The position numbers were made by a program, and so were the translations under genes. This document shows, piece after piece, positions 56,017-64,000 of a stretch of 64,000 bases of DNA (position 1 is the first letter of the stretch; every line of letters starts with the position of its first letter). The notes beneath the pieces were generated by a model. It ran no database searches. It saw only the letters and a list, made by a program, of their open reading frames with translations, and was not told where the DNA came from. The stretch spans positions 124,001 through 188,000 of the forward strand of contig NW_003314306.1 in the NCBI RefSeq assembly GCF_000143415.4, in the 5' to 3' direction. The DNA comes from Selaginella moellendorffii. Taxonomy: Eukaryota > Streptophyta > Lycopodiopsida > Selaginellales > Selaginellaceae.

Positions 56017-57365
56017 CTTTATATATATATATAAAATATTTGTATTAATTCCCCAAGCAATAGTGTATCAGAGGCTAGAATGTTTCTTTTTAAACAAATC
56101 TTTCAAACTTAATTTTGTGATGGGAAGGAGGTAAGAAATATTTTTTCTCTATAATTTTTCAATTTTTCACTTTTAAATGTTATTTATGATGTCCACAATC
56201 ATATCCTCTAAAATGATCTAGCTTGGGACATATACAAACTTTTATTTTACATCATACTTTCTAAATGCCATAGCAGCTTTGCTTATGAAAAATAGAAGAA
56301 AGTTTAAAATCTTCCTCTAAATAAACTTCTTTCAAATACAAATCTTTTTATTGTAACTCCATTAGAAATCATCTCATATTTATCTAGTTTTTTCTTCTGC
56401 ACTTAATGCAAAACTGCAAGATAAGATATTGCATGATGCTACCAATTGCAATTCCTCTCACTAGACTGATCTTGTGTACTCTCTTCCAATGGTATGCATT
56501 TGATAATCTTGCCACCCAAGCTGTATCATCACTTTCTCATTTTAATAAATGGTTTCCACTTTTTCCTTCCTTTGATCAATTTAGGCTTTATATACATTAC
56601 TTGTTTCATGTATGTTTCTTATGCTCTTGGAATGTTGAATATATTGATGGATAGAGTGATCAATCAAATTTGTTATTATCAAGATGATATGAATGAGGTT
56701 GTTGGAGAGATGGGGGAGAAGTTGAGTATGCTATGGTGTGGATTCATGAGCACATCAAACCTCTAATAGTATTATTTAGATACATGATTATTCTAATTTT
56801 ATATCAATTGTTACTAAAATATCCAAGCATATTTAAGCTCTATTTCGTTAAAGTGGGAATTGTCATTATCCCACTTGTAAAATAAGGTTTTCAAACCTTT
56901 ATATAGTATATAAATATAACAAAATTCAACTGCATTGAGGCACATGCCATTTTATTTTAAACAAGGAAATGTCTACTTAATCACTTCTCCTCCCCCTGCC
57001 ACTGCTTCACCTCTCTCTTCTCCTTGTTATTGTCGTCTAATTTCTTTCCATCCTTTTAATATTGGCTCAGTTGCTCCAAGTCTAGGTGGAGCCCAAGTCC
57101 CCATTTAATCTTTACTTTCCCCTTATTAATAAAACAACTTCGTAGACTTCCAATAACATGCTGTAACACTTCTAGTATAATGCAAATCCTCTCAAAGAAT
57201 TGTCTTTTAATATTAATACAATGGCATGGAACCCATGCCATAATAAGTTACATTTTTAAATAAATACATGCCATCTCAGACTGTTATTTTTTGCCTCCAA
57301 CACCTATACAATAATCTTGGAATTTCATCAATCTCCACACTATCAGGATTTAAACCCAATAGTAA
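56017..57365. other. AT-rich insert, no gene seen
   Basis: Remainder of the tract that interrupts the copia element. Short ORFs at 56406-56766 and elsewhere have no recognisable domain. Nothing further is supported. Confidence 0.5.
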
Positions 57366-58636
57366 TTAAAGAGAATGACTCTTAAGAGATTTATAAGAAA
57401 ATGAAAAATAATGCATCTTTTTTTCCAGGGTAACCATCTTTTTTTCCAGGTCTACAAAAGTCACAAAATAGAGCTTCTTCTCTCGAGAAAGTATTGGCAT
57501 CATACACACCTCACAGTGGATGAGCTTTAAACTCTCGGTAGCTCTTGTAGCAGCACCAGCCTTGAAAGGAAATTGTGCTGCTTCGAGAGAACGCACGGCT
57601 CACAAAACCTCAGCTTCTGAGAAGTGATGTGAAGACCGTCAACCATGCCTGAACTCGCGAGTTGTTCAATATCCGGCAATGGCATGTCTGGAGGTCAACC
57701 GCATGCTGAGAACCTGCAAAAAAGAAGCTGCTCGCTAGTTCGCAATCACGATCTGTGATTCTTCCAACGGAGAAGAGTGTCTTCTTGACACCAGGAACGT
57801 AGTAGACTCCACTGACTGCTACAGCCTGTCCTGTGGCAAGTCGAACCTTGATCGTACCCACTCCACACACGCTGTGTGAATAGTCATCGCCGAGGTAAAT
57901 TCGCTTCCCGTCTGGAACTTCTTATAAATGCGAGAAAAGGCTTTGGAGATAAAGTACCCAACACTCCAAGAACAGCATATGGACAGAGCCATGAACAAGC
58001 TGCCATTACTGACAGCATCTTGCTCTGTTCGTGCGTAATTGGCGACTTGCTTCCTCTTCCTGATTTCCTTCCGGATCTTGGCCACTTCAGTCCCGGGCAA
58101 AGTGTCCTGGCTTTTTACAGATATTACAGAGACCGTTATATTTGCGCTTCTTGTTTCTCTTTCGCTCGTTTTGTCCTTGCGTTCTTTGGCAGCACCCTCC
58201 TGGCGCGGAGACCTTGGCCTGAGACCTCCTAACAAGGTTTCCAGCGCTAACATCTCGTTAACGATCTCGTGGCCACATGTCCAGACTCCAGTGGCAGCAA
58301 GTTGAAACGCTGTTGGAATGCCCTCCGTGACAAGGTCGCTGTCGTCCACTTTGGTGGAAGATTAAAGGGTGTCTATCTGCTTCGCATCCTTCAACGACTT
58401 GCATAAGCTTGGATTGACTCATCCTTCTTCTTGACCATGTTGCCAATCTTGGTTTTCATCTCAATTACGTTGGTCTTGTTGGTTCAGCTAAACTGTCAGG
58501 GATGTGTCAAGGTGACACCGATAGATCTTCCCCACTACACGTCCAAGGATTCCAAGAGCTAGAGTGTTTTGTCTATTCCACTCTTTCTCGGCTGCAACCT
58601 CTGTCGCTGCTGGTCCCAGAGACTATGCCCCAAAGA

Positions 58637-58714
58637 AAAACTGCATCTGAGTTTGCCATCCATGGACGTCTCTGGGCAGAGATTTCAATGGATGGCGAAC
58701 TCAGATGCAGTTTT
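58637..58714. repeat. 27-bp inverted repeat (hairpin) in copia 5' region
   Basis: AAAACTGCATCTGAGTTTGC and onward (58637-58663) is matched in inverted form by 58688-58714 over 27 positions with a single mismatch (T against C, which would pair as G:U on one strand). The loop is 24 bases. A transcript would fold into a near-perfect stem. Confidence 0.85.
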
Positions 58715-59416
58715 AATACCATCAAAAGCTTCCAAAATGTCTTTAGCTGCAGGAGAGAGCTCTAGAGAATGATAAGCTAGCATATTCGTATCAGATTTCT
58801 TTTAGAAGTGGCAAACCATAACATCTTACAAGCTTTTACAATTTGCTCTTGGAATGCAGAAGGCATTATAGTAATTGGCATGAAAGGCTATATTTTACAT
58901 TTAGCTAATTAGTCATCAGTGCAAATTTATCCATTGTATGTAATAAACAACTGTAGCAATGGAGCTAAAAAGAGAAGATATGGAGGCAATTAAACCTCTC
59001 AAAAGTTTTATTCATTCATGGTGAACATAGTTGACTAGCACGTAAGATCAAGCATGTATCCATTACCTTCCTCATGGTAAAGCACAATGCTAGTCAGCCA
59101 TCTTCACCATGAATGAAACAGGAACAGGCTCTGGGAGATTTCTCCAGGTCTCCTCCAACAGGATGTTCACTCCGCTTCCACCCTCGATCACTGCACAACA
59201 TATATAAACTCAACATCTATACATGGAGAGCGTAAATCTGTGATGACTTGCCATGAATTTACAATCACTTCCCTGCTGTGGCCCTTCATGGCAATTGCCA
59301 TGGCCTTCCACATAGCTGAATCCACGCCTTATCAGATATTTTTGAATTTGGATCTGGCTCATCTTGAGCCGTTCACCATTGTTTTCATCAAAGAAAAATG
59401 GAAAGATTATAAACTT

Positions 59417-61163
59417 CTAAGGAGCATAAACACTGGACAAGACCACATACCCGGACTCCCACCCCGGATCCAGCTCAAGAACACGCTCTCCGGCATGCAA
59501 GCCCACACGAACGGCATCGTCTCGCTCTCGACAAGCCCGGAGCAAGGCCATCCACGCCTCCTGATCCGGCTCCACTGGCATCCTCTCCACGAGCTCCTCT
59601 GCATCGCCAACTTCACCCGATCGCCCAAACAAATCCACAACGCAGCCGTAGTGCTGGCCTAGCGGCGTCAATCCATAGTCCTGGATCATCGACGCGAAGT
59701 ACGTGATCGCCCTGTAGAGCAGCCCCCGGTGGCTACACGCCGATAGAACGGACAGGAAAGTTACCGGGCTTGGAGCAAATCCCGACTGTTGCATCTCCTC
59801 GAAGAGCTCCAGCGCCTGCGAGACGCGGTTGTGATGAGCGTAGGCCGCGATGATCGACGACCAGGTGATCACGCTCCTCTCCTCCATCGCCTCGAAGATC
59901 TCCCGAGCTCGCCCAAGCATCCCGGACTTTCCATACGAGTTTACCAGCGCCGTGGCCACGTCCACGTCGTGCTCGAAACCAGCGATAGCGGCTTGGAGCT
60001 GCTCGAGCTCCTTCTGTGAAGCTCGCCCGGATGATCCGTCCAGCACCGCTGTGAAGGTGATCCTGCCGGGCTTGACGCCACTCTGGTGCATTCTCGTGAT
60101 GATCTCCAGCGAGTCTTTGAGGCTTCCTCGCCGCGCATGAGCTTCAGCTATGGCGGTGTACAGAACCTCATCTATGGATGCCTCTGCCACCTTTTGAAAG
60201 ACAGCTTTCGCAGCTTCCAAATCGCCACACTTGCTATACATGCTGATCAAGCCCGTGGAGATGTCGATCATCGCAGAGCCCAGGCCAGTTTCTTCGATCA
60301 TCCTGTGAACCAGAAAGCCGGTTTTGAGCGCTCTCTCGTCCTGGCACGAATCGAGCATGGCGAGGAATGTGATCTTGTCCGGAGTGATCCCTTCCATTTG
60401 CATCCGCTGGAAGAGCCCGAGTGATTCCTCGTGGAGGCCATCTTTCGCATAGGCCGCCACCATCACGTTATAGACGAACACGTCTGGATCGCGGACCTTG
60501 TCGAAAACTTGCCGGGCTTTCCCAGAGCTCGAAAACTTGGAGTACCTGTGGATGATCGTGGTCGCCACCATTGGATTGGACTCGGCTCCGCCTTGGACGA
60601 TCTTGTCGTGGATGTCTCCCAGATCTTCCAGCCTCGAGCACGCGTTAAGAGCCGCGAGGAATGTGATTTTGTTTGGAGCCACGCCATTTAGCTGCATGGT
60701 TTGGAAGATCCTGAGAGCTTCCTTGGCCATGCCGCGCTTGGTGTGCTCGGCGATGGTTTCCGTCCACAAAATCACGTCCGGTTCCACCATTTCTTGCAGT
60801 GTTTTGCTCGCATCCATCACGCTGCCGCACTTGAGATACATCTTGACGATGTTCTTGCCGAGGAAAGCGTCGAGCTCCAGTCTGTGATGGATGGCTTTCG
60901 CGTGGAGCTCTTGGGCTTCGCGGAGTGCCCGGTGCTCGCCGCAAAAGTATGCCACTCGAGCATACTCGCCAGCGCTAGCGTCCCCATCGAGAGAGCTTAC
61001 CAAGCTCTTTAGTTCGTGTCGACTTGGATAGTGGCTTAGATCTTCGCTTGTGAAACGCGGCCTTGGAAGAGCTGCGAAGGAAGGAGTGTGTGAAAATTGC
61101 GAGAAAAGCTAATGAATTGTTCTACTCACCTGGAATAGTTGAGCTGAGAAGATGCTTCTCCAT
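59417..61163 (-). CDS. Pentatricopeptide-repeat protein (PLS class, E-type end)
   Basis: Two exons on the minus strand: 61163-61130 (11 codons plus one base) and 61071-59417, joined by a 58-nt intron with a strong CAG|GTGAGT donor (562 residues). No in-frame ATG lies at the start of the large exon, so the tiny first exon (MEKHLLSSTIPA) supplies the start. Seen: about 12 PPR motifs of 31-36 residues alternating in P, L and S types (NIVKMYLKCG, ILWTETIAEHTKRGMAKEALRIFQTM, VAPNKITFLAAL, SVITWSSIIAAYA), then an E-like end (EAWMALLRACRERDD, RVLELDPGWESGYVVLSSVYAP). It stops early in the E motif and lacks a DYW domain. Known: such proteins bind organellar RNA and guide editing or processing. A gutted copy lies at 52199-53000. 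Confidence 0.92.
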
Positions 61164-61472
61164 ATCCAGTAGATTGATCGAGCTTGAAGAATCATACTGC
61201 GAGGCCGGAGAGAAAATCCTTCGCAATTCATGGTCTCATTCTTTCTCCACAATGAAAGAACCATCACATAGTCTCATTCCTCTCCACAATGACATATGCA
61301 TTTGAGGTAAGAGGTAGATTTGACGAGAACGTAGACCATTTCTCCTGGAAAAAGGAAATCTTTCGTTCCTAGACGAATCAAACAGCAAATCGTACCTCTT
61401 TCGAGCACTCCTAGACGAATTAGAGCTCTTTCGAGCGCGCAAAGTTTTGGCGGTGCCCAAAATGTAGGCTCT

Positions 61473-61496
61473 AGAACCCTAAATATTTAGGGTTCT
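61473..61496. promoter_or_regulatory. 24-bp perfect palindrome of head-to-head telo-boxes
   Basis: AGAACCCTAAAT followed immediately by its exact inverse. Each half carries an AACCCTA telo-box. It lies between the PPR gene (-) and the RPS8 pseudogene (+); telo-boxes are typical of ribosomal-protein promoters, so it is probably the surviving RPS8 promoter element. Confidence 0.75.
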
Positions 61497-61534
61497 TCGG
61501 CGCCGTTAAGATGCAAGTTCTCACATTCGTTGTC

Positions 61535-62284
61535 TCCTCTCGCGCGATTCGCATCTAAGAAAGAAAGACTGCAAGAGCTTACCGAAAGAGTTTTCTTCAC
61601 AGATATGAGCTTGGGAGGCAGCCCGCGATGACGTTCGCGGTGGCAACTCCAATGAGTGGGAATACCCAGACGCTGGTGACGAGCGCCATCGTCCAGGTTG
61701 ATGCTACGCCCTTTCGAGCTTGGTACAACCATCACTATGGCGTCGATCTCTCACGCAAGAAGAAAGCTGCGTTCTCCAAAAAGGAAGGGGAGGTATGGTT
61801 TGTGGTTTCTTTGCTCGACGTCTAGTTCCTTTTTCTGTCGGGCCTAGTTTGCTTTGGGCCGATCGCTTGTTCTTTTGGAAGTTCTCTTTTTTCCTGGCCT
61901 AAGTTCTTGCTTATTCTTGTCGTTGTCATTCCTTTTTTCTCTTTCGCGCCTGGTTGGATTTGGATGGATTCTCCAGTAGAGTTTGAAGTTCCATTTTCTT
62001 TTTTGGTATCTGAGCTTTTGGAGCTGTGCTCAGTGAAGCAACCGGCGAGGAAGAGAAGCCAAAGAGCAAGCACACGCTGCGAAAGCTTGCCGCATCCACA
62101 CCTCGAGGAGCAAATGCCGAGTGGAAGGCTACTCGCGTGCATCGCTTCCCGGCCTGGACAGTGTGGGTAAGCAAGCTCACAACAAGAGAGTTTAGTCCAT
62201 AAAAGTGACAATTTTCTGATTTCCTTGTGTTTTAACATGAGGAAGATCCAAAAGAAAAAAAGGAAAAGCGTGAAATCTAAATAA
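61535..62284 (+). pseudogene. Ribosomal protein S8e (eS8) pseudogene
   Basis: Pieces of cytosolic RPS8 appear in order on the plus strand: SRDSHLRKK-like start near 61540; [10 protein letters not shown] near 61602; VRGGN near 61632; [20 protein letters not shown] and [12 protein letters not shown] at about 61665-61770; a 235-base intron-like gap; TGEEEKPKSKHTLRKLAAS near 62045; HLEEQMPSGRLLACIASR in another frame near 62098; and FYMKKIQ-like MRKIQKKKRKSVKSK to a stop at 62284. Segments between VRGGN and TQTLV, between KLAA and HLEEQ, and after GQCG are missing, and the frame shifts. Splice-like borders remain, so this is a duplicated, not a processed, pseudogene. The functional gene must be elsewhere. 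Confidence 0.85.
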
Positions 62285-62388
62285 TCAGTGTCATCTTAAA
62301 GGTACTAACAATCTTTAGTATAATTCTGCTTTAAGATTCTCATAAACTCGCATTTGTATATGAATACTTACATTTTATGTAAATGCCA

Positions 62389-62916
62389 TCAAACGCATTG
62401 TCTAAACAGCTTCACATCAGTGATACCATCAATACCTGAAAGCTCGTCCCTCACAGCACGATATTCTATCCCAAACGCATTCAGCACAACATCCACATAC
62501 CCATACCAGCGATCCCGAGAGTAAAGTTCCTCGAGGATGGAGTGGCACATATTTACGACACTGTCAACCATGTCTTCAAACGAGTGCACTACCTGCGTCG
62601 ACGGAATCGAGCATATTCCACCCCGATCTTCAGTCCATATCTGGTTCAGCACCCGGATCTCGACGCTCACCATGACGTTTCCGGCGAGCGTAGCAACCCA
62701 CGAAAACCTATTGCCGGCTCTCACCTCGCGGCGAGGACCCAGGCCCCGTACGTGTTGTATCACTTGGGCCACAAGGTCTCTCACCTCACGTACAGTGAGC
62801 CTGTTGTAGTTCAGCAAGAACCTGAAGAGCCCATGCTGGGGTGGAGGTGCGTCGCAAGTGTTAGCCATTGCCAAGAGGAAGATCATCCACAAGAGCAAAC
62901 TCAAGAGGTTTGTCAT
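62389..62916 (-). CDS. Small secreted protein, family not recognised (paralogue 1)
   Basis: A single exon on the minus strand, 175 residues; the ATG at 62916 is used. Seen: a signal peptide (MTNLLSLLLWMIFLLAMA) and a mature part with few Cys (about four), several amphipathic helices (VREVRDLVAQVIQHVRG, FEDMVDSVVNMCHSILEELY) and the block DRWYGYVDVVLNAFGIEY near the end. No known domain is recognised. A second, closely similar gene begins at 64000 on the same strand, so this is a small tandem family. Expression and role are unknown; an apoplastic protein is inferred. Confidence 0.7.
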   Translation of the reverse strand: MTNLLSLLLWMIFLLAMANTCDAPPPQHGLFRFLLNYNRLTVREVRDLVAQVIQHVRGLGPRREVRAGNRFSWVATLAGNVMVSVEIRVLNQIWTEDRGGICSIPSTQVVHSFEDMVDSVVNMCHSILEELYSRDRWYGYVDVVLNAFGIEYRAVRDELSGIDGITDVKLFRQCV

Positions 62917-63514
62917 CACAATCTTGAAATGTCCAAATATGAAATGCCAGAATATATAAGAAATGGTCGTATCAATTATACATTTGAGGTTTTTGTTTTT
63001 TTTTCTCTTGTTTGTTGAAATTATTCAGATTCTCCTATGCTGTTTTGCTACCTGCCAGCTTCGATCTGTCCTAGGCAATTAAAATTATCCAGATGTTGGG
63101 CTGAGGTGAAACAATCTCGATCCACCTTATACATGTTTCCTGTATTTCAATGAAATTATTCTACGTATCAATGATACATAGCAATAAGCTAATATCAATA
63201 TTCCAGTCTAGAAACAGAATAAAAAGATGGCGATAAAAAGACAAATAAATTTAAAACCATAGAAATAAACATTCAAAAAGAATACCATTCTCTACAGTAT
63301 TCTCTATTTGGATTTCTGACGCCTCATGGAGCCGGCATTGTGATCCTCTAGAAACTTTTTATTTGCCAGGTGTCCATCTTTGTATATAGGGCCTCCATTT
63401 CATTTTCTCCAATCCCATGATCCTGGATAGAGAGTGCTATATGTTTGATTTCCAAACAAGATGAGGTTATTTATGATCCAGGATCTTCTTATAAAGAGAC
63501 ATTCAACAAAAAAA
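62917..63514. other. Promoter and spacer of the secreted-protein gene
   Basis: No gene seen between the secreted-protein start and the tRNA gene. The DNA is AT-rich, with no clear repeat. Confidence 0.5.
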
Positions 63515-63599
63515 TGGGATGAGAGAGGCTCGAACTCTCGACCTCAGGATTGCTTAGCAGCTATGAGACCTACGCGCTGACCAACTGCGCCACCATCCC
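63515..63599 (-). tRNA. tRNA-Met (CAT), elongator type, with 11-nt intron
   Basis: The minus strand gives GGGATGG paired with TCATCCC (one G:U), the D-arm GCGCAGTTGGTCAGCGC, anticodon CAT in GGTCTCATA, a GCTGCTAAGCA insert of 11 nt one base after the anticodon, ATCCTGA, then GGTCG and the T-arm AGAGTTCGAGCCTCT. The sequence is nearly that of plant elongator tRNA-Met, which is known to carry a short intron at this position. CCA is not encoded, as usual for nuclear genes. A T-run terminator lies downstream on the minus strand (63507-63514 is A-rich on the plus strand). Confidence 0.95.
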
Positions 63600-63840
63600 T
63601 TACATTATTTTAATCTATAAGATCATAATTCTTTCCAGTGTAGTTTTTCCACAAAGTCTCAAGAACTCTTTAGCAATTGCTGGAAAAGCAAGAATTGGCT
63701 ACGTTCGCTTTGAATTTAGAAATTTTCTTTCACTGCCCATAATGTACTTAACATAATTGTTTAAAAGCGTTTAAATTTAAAGTAATTGTTAGCACCCAAA
63801 AACATGATATATATATATATATAGACACACACACACACAT

Positions 63841-64000
63841 CTAGCCCATCGTATTGCAGTATCTAAAAAGCTTCACATCTCCATTAATATTTAAAAGCTC
63901 ATCTCTTTGAACTTGATATTCTATCCCAAATGCATTCAGCACAACATCCACATACCCGTACCAGCGATCCTGATTGTAGAGCTCCTCCAGGATGGAGTGG
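63841..64000 (-). CDS. Small secreted protein paralogue 2, partial at the window edge
   Basis: The last 52 codons of a minus-strand gene running off the window. It reads HSILEELYNQDRWYGYVDVV, then LNAFGIEYQVQRDELLNING, and ends DVKLFRYCNTMG. It matches the C-terminal quarter of the gene at 62389-62916 at about 75 percent, with a two-residue shorter GI-loop and a different tail. Start and signal peptide lie beyond the window. Confidence 0.8.
   Translation of the reverse strand, partial: HSILEELYNQDRWYGYVDVVLNAFGIEYQVQRDELLNINGDVKLFRYCNTMG

Larger units (their letters stand above)
53497..58793 (-). mobile_element. Ty1/copia retrotransposon, decayed and split
   Basis: Minus-strand order gag, protease, integrase start, [AT-rich interruption 54445-57365], reverse transcriptase end, RNase H. 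Seen: zinc-knuckle CNICKKPGHFARD near 58090-58130; copia protease-region block GVYYVPGVKKTLFSVGRI; integrase start with LKLIHCEVC and YFVTFVDL near 57450-57520; KYFLGIKIIHDRQAGIIQLS near 54350-54410; RYLKGTTHYAL and DAAFAGEVEQRKYTSDYI; and the RNase H tail ADIFTKALL ending near 53610. LTR ends: TGATA(C/T)GAATATGCT at 58793 (5' end) and at 53589, with TATCA at 53497, preceded by the purine run CAAGTGGGAG. The flanking 5-mers differ (GACTC, GATTT), so no target-site duplication is left. Multiple frameshifts make it inactive. Confidence 0.82.

Noticed and set aside
56406-56766. Hydrophobic ORFs in the AT-rich insert
   Set aside because: T-rich DNA gives Phe/Leu runs that mimic membrane segments; no conserved motif.
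1-64000. CRISPR arrays, bacterial operons, integrons
   Set aside because: None seen; the window is eukaryotic, with spliced genes throughout.

Overview
The window looks like nuclear DNA of a lycophyte close to Selaginella moellendorffii. Genes are GC-rich with many very short introns (mostly 50-70 nt). They are broken up by AT-rich, transposon-filled tracts. The gene set is that of a land plant: ARF, LBD, IRX14-type GT43, EXECUTER, PPR and NLR. A cAMP-dependent kinase regulatory subunit is also present, as expected for a plant with swimming sperm. This assignment is inference from gene content and intron style; no search was run.

Layout. 1-3499: 3' part of a STICHEL/DnaX-like AAA+ gene. 5217-6401: class II LBD factor. 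7683-8847 (-): unrecognised gene with a likely one-base frameshift. 8848-23028: AT-rich tract with a decayed Ty3/gypsy element (about 14990-23028), itself interrupted by a 3-kb inverted-repeat block. 23637-26302: EXECUTER. 26609-28195 (-): TANGO6/RTP1-like. 28834-31134: IRX14-like GT43. 32172-34566 (-): class C ARF with a miR160 site. 35979-37675: MAGL/CSE-type hydrolase behind four G-boxes. 39744-42598 (-): NLR. 42969-45423 (-) and 45616-47092: RBM39-like splicing factor and a SAM-PRXL2 protein sharing a 192-bp divergent promoter. 47201-48081 (-): degenerate SDR. 48357-50210: PKA regulatory subunit. 50695-51955: GA20-oxidase-like dioxygenase.

52199-61163 is a rearranged tandem duplication of a [dioxygenase + PPR] unit. 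Copy 1 keeps the dioxygenase and has a gutted PPR. Copy 2 keeps the PPR, and its dioxygenase is truncated by a Ty1/copia element (53497-58793). That element is itself split by an AT-rich tract holding an 18S rRNA fragment and a small secreted ORF with a cyanovirin-N-like end. 61535-62284: RPS8 pseudogene. 62389-64000 (-): two related secreted proteins flanking a tRNA-Met gene.

Exon structures were worked out by hand from GT/GC-AG sites, reading-frame continuity and remembered family sequences. The phases of nearly all exons close exactly, which is the main support for the models. The most notable items are the intact type-I-like PKA regulatory subunit, the complementary decay of the duplicated dioxygenase-PPR unit, the cyanovirin-N-like ORF, the SDR lacking its key motifs, and the nested transposon structures.
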